Positions 62,987-64,000 of a stretch of DNA of 64,000 nucleotides are shown here, one piece after another (the first letter of the stretch is position 1; every line of letters starts with the position of its first letter). The DNA lies in NCBI RefSeq assembly GCF_001461695.1, contig NZ_AUTC01000120.1, forward strand, positions 1 through 64,000. The letters are read 5' to 3'. This stretch comes from Sinorhizobium fredii USDA 205. Lineage in GTDB: Bacteria; Pseudomonadota; Alphaproteobacteria; Rhizobiales; Rhizobiaceae. A program made the translations under genes and the position numbers. The notes under the pieces are model-generated. The model was given only the letters and a program-made list of their open reading frames with translations, made no database searches and was not told where the DNA came from.

Positions 62987-64000
62987 ATGAAGGGTTTGTT
63001 GCGGAAATCCGGTACCTTGGCCGTCGCGGTCGCGGCGGCGGCCGCCAGCTGGCTGGCCTTCTTTCCACCGGAGTTGCTCAAGGTCGGCGATGGTTATGCC
63101 GCCAAGATCGTTTGCTCCAACGTCTTCCTGGCGGGGCGGGAGCCTGAGGCGGTTCTCGCCGAGGACGTACAGGCGCCCGGTCATCCATTGCTGAAGTTCG
63201 TCGGTGTGGCGGTCGATCGCGATCAGCAGACGGTGACGGCGCGCATCTTCGGCTTCGCCGCACCCGTTCGGGCTGTCCATCGCCCGGGTTTTGGCTGCAC
63301 GGTCACCGCAGGCGCGACCATGCAGGCGCTGGCTGCGCCGGCAATCGGGAACACCGCCGGCGGCGCGGGCGCTCTACCGAGCCCGGACATAAACTGGCCC
63401 GAGGGAAGCAAGGCGGACATCGAACCGGCATTCCAGAGTCTGGTGGATGATCCGGAACTGGCCGGCCCAGGCATGCGTGCGGTCGCCGTCATCAGGGATG
63501 GGCGCCTGGTGGCGGAGGCGTATGGCAGTGGTTTCGACCGCGATACGCCGTTGCTCGGCTGGTCGATGACGAAGTCCGTCACGGCTGCACTCGTGGGTTT
63601 GCGGGTCGCCGACGGGCGTATGGATCCGGAAAAGGCCAACCTTATTCCAGAATGGAGCGGCGATGACCGCGCGCGGATCAAGCTTGCGGACCTCCTGGCG
63701 ATGCAGAGCGGGCTCGCCTTTAACGAGGATTACGGCGACGTCACCGACGTGACGCGGATGCTCTTTCTCGAAGGCGACATGGCAGGGTTCGCCGCATCGA
63801 AGCGGCTCGAAGCGGCGCCGGGTGCCCGGTTCAGCTATTCGACGGGCACGACGAACCTCCTGTCGCGCCTGTGGATGGGGACTTTCGACGGACCGGCTGC
63901 GGCGCTCGCCTATCCCCGCCAAGCCCTGTTCGATCCGCTCGGCATGACCAGCGCGGTCATGGAGACGGACGCGAGCGGCACCTTTGTGGGTTCGTCCTAC
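62987..64000 (+). CDS. beta-lactamase-family serine hydrolase, truncated by the window edge
   Basis: 338 codons read without a stop to the last base, so the C-terminus is missing. A signal anchor or signal peptide (LAVAVAAAAASWLAFF) precedes a class C beta-lactamase-like domain with the S-x-x-K motif SMTK (Ser193, Lys196) and the second motif Tyr284-Ser-Thr. ATG 62987 follows AGGAGG. Periplasmic esterase, peptidase or penicillin-recognising enzyme; drug resistance is not implied. Divergent from btaA across 146 bp. Confidence 0.84.
   Translation, partial: MKGLLRKSGTLAVAVAAAAASWLAFFPPELLKVGDGYAAKIVCSNVFLAGREPEAVLAEDVQAPGHPLLKFVGVAVDRDQQTVTARIFGFAAPVRAVHRPGFGCTVTAGATMQALAAPAIGNTAGGAGALPSPDINWPEGSKADIEPAFQSLVDDPELAGPGMRAVAVIRDGRLVAEAYGSGFDRDTPLLGWSMTKSVTAALVGLRVADGRMDPEKANLIPEWSGDDRARIKLADLLAMQSGLAFNEDYGDVTDVTRMLFLEGDMAGFAASKRLEAAPGARFSYSTGTTNLLSRLWMGTFDGPAAALAYPRQALFDPLGMTSAVMETDASGTFVGSSY

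Overview
The window is a 64 kb piece of a high-GC alphaproteobacterial chromosome, most probably Sinorhizobium/Ensifer and close to S. meliloti. The support is the btaA-btaB betaine-lipid pair, an FMN-riboswitch ribH2-type lumazine synthase, RIME1-like ~107 bp palindromic elements, paired intergenic REP-like palindromes, a carnitine dehydrogenase-thioesterase fusion, and abundant ABC uptake systems. No rRNA, tRNA, CRISPR array, prophage or insertion sequence was seen. This is ordinary chromosomal catabolic territory, rich in transport.

Layout. 0-6.7 kb: a ydcSTUVW-like polyamine ABC transporter with gamma-aminobutyraldehyde dehydrogenase and a LysR regulator, all on the minus strand. 6.8-8.1 kb: an alpha/beta hydrolase and an ACT-domain protein. 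8.2-15.5 kb: a peptide-type ABC transporter operon ending in a CocE/NonD hydrolase. 15.7-23.9 kb: a gamma-butyrobetaine/carnitine operon (CaiD, ADP-forming acyl-CoA ligase, acyl-CoA dehydrogenase, LcdH-thioesterase fusion, BKACE) with a divergent GlxA/CdhR-type regulator. 24-30.4 kb: TfoX-like protein, then a second polyamine-type ABC operon with an SDR, divergent from a LuxR-type regulator. 30.4-31.2 kb: ribH under an FMN riboswitch and a recognisable promoter.

31.4-45.5 kb is the most interesting block. A third POPT-type ABC transporter, one permease of which is frameshifted, and an RpiR/SIS regulator face a plus-strand set: N-formylglutamate amidohydrolase-like enzyme, APC permease, glutamine-synthetase-like ligase, aldehyde dehydrogenase and iron alcohol dehydrogenase. 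An orphan ParA follows, then a PuuB-like FAD oxidase on the minus strand. Together these look like a variant gamma-glutamylation route for an amine or amino alcohol: import, glutamylate the amino group, oxidise the tail, hydrolyse to glutamate plus an amino acid. The substrate is not evident from sequence.

45.6-64 kb is mixed housekeeping and envelope: L,D-transpeptidase, DUF4432/epimerase-like protein, a rhodanese-like small protein, a candidate small RNA, a TPP enzyme, lysophospholipase, an RNase T2 with an altered active-site block, EttA, an ArsR-methyltransferase regulator with metF, a 25-residue membrane protein with its own promoter, a DMT exporter, an MltB-type transglycosylase, a GH25 lipoprotein, btaB-btaA for phosphate-free membrane lipid, and the start of a serine hydrolase cut by the right edge. 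Of these, the small RNA and the 25-residue protein are candidates that a length-limited gene caller would miss.
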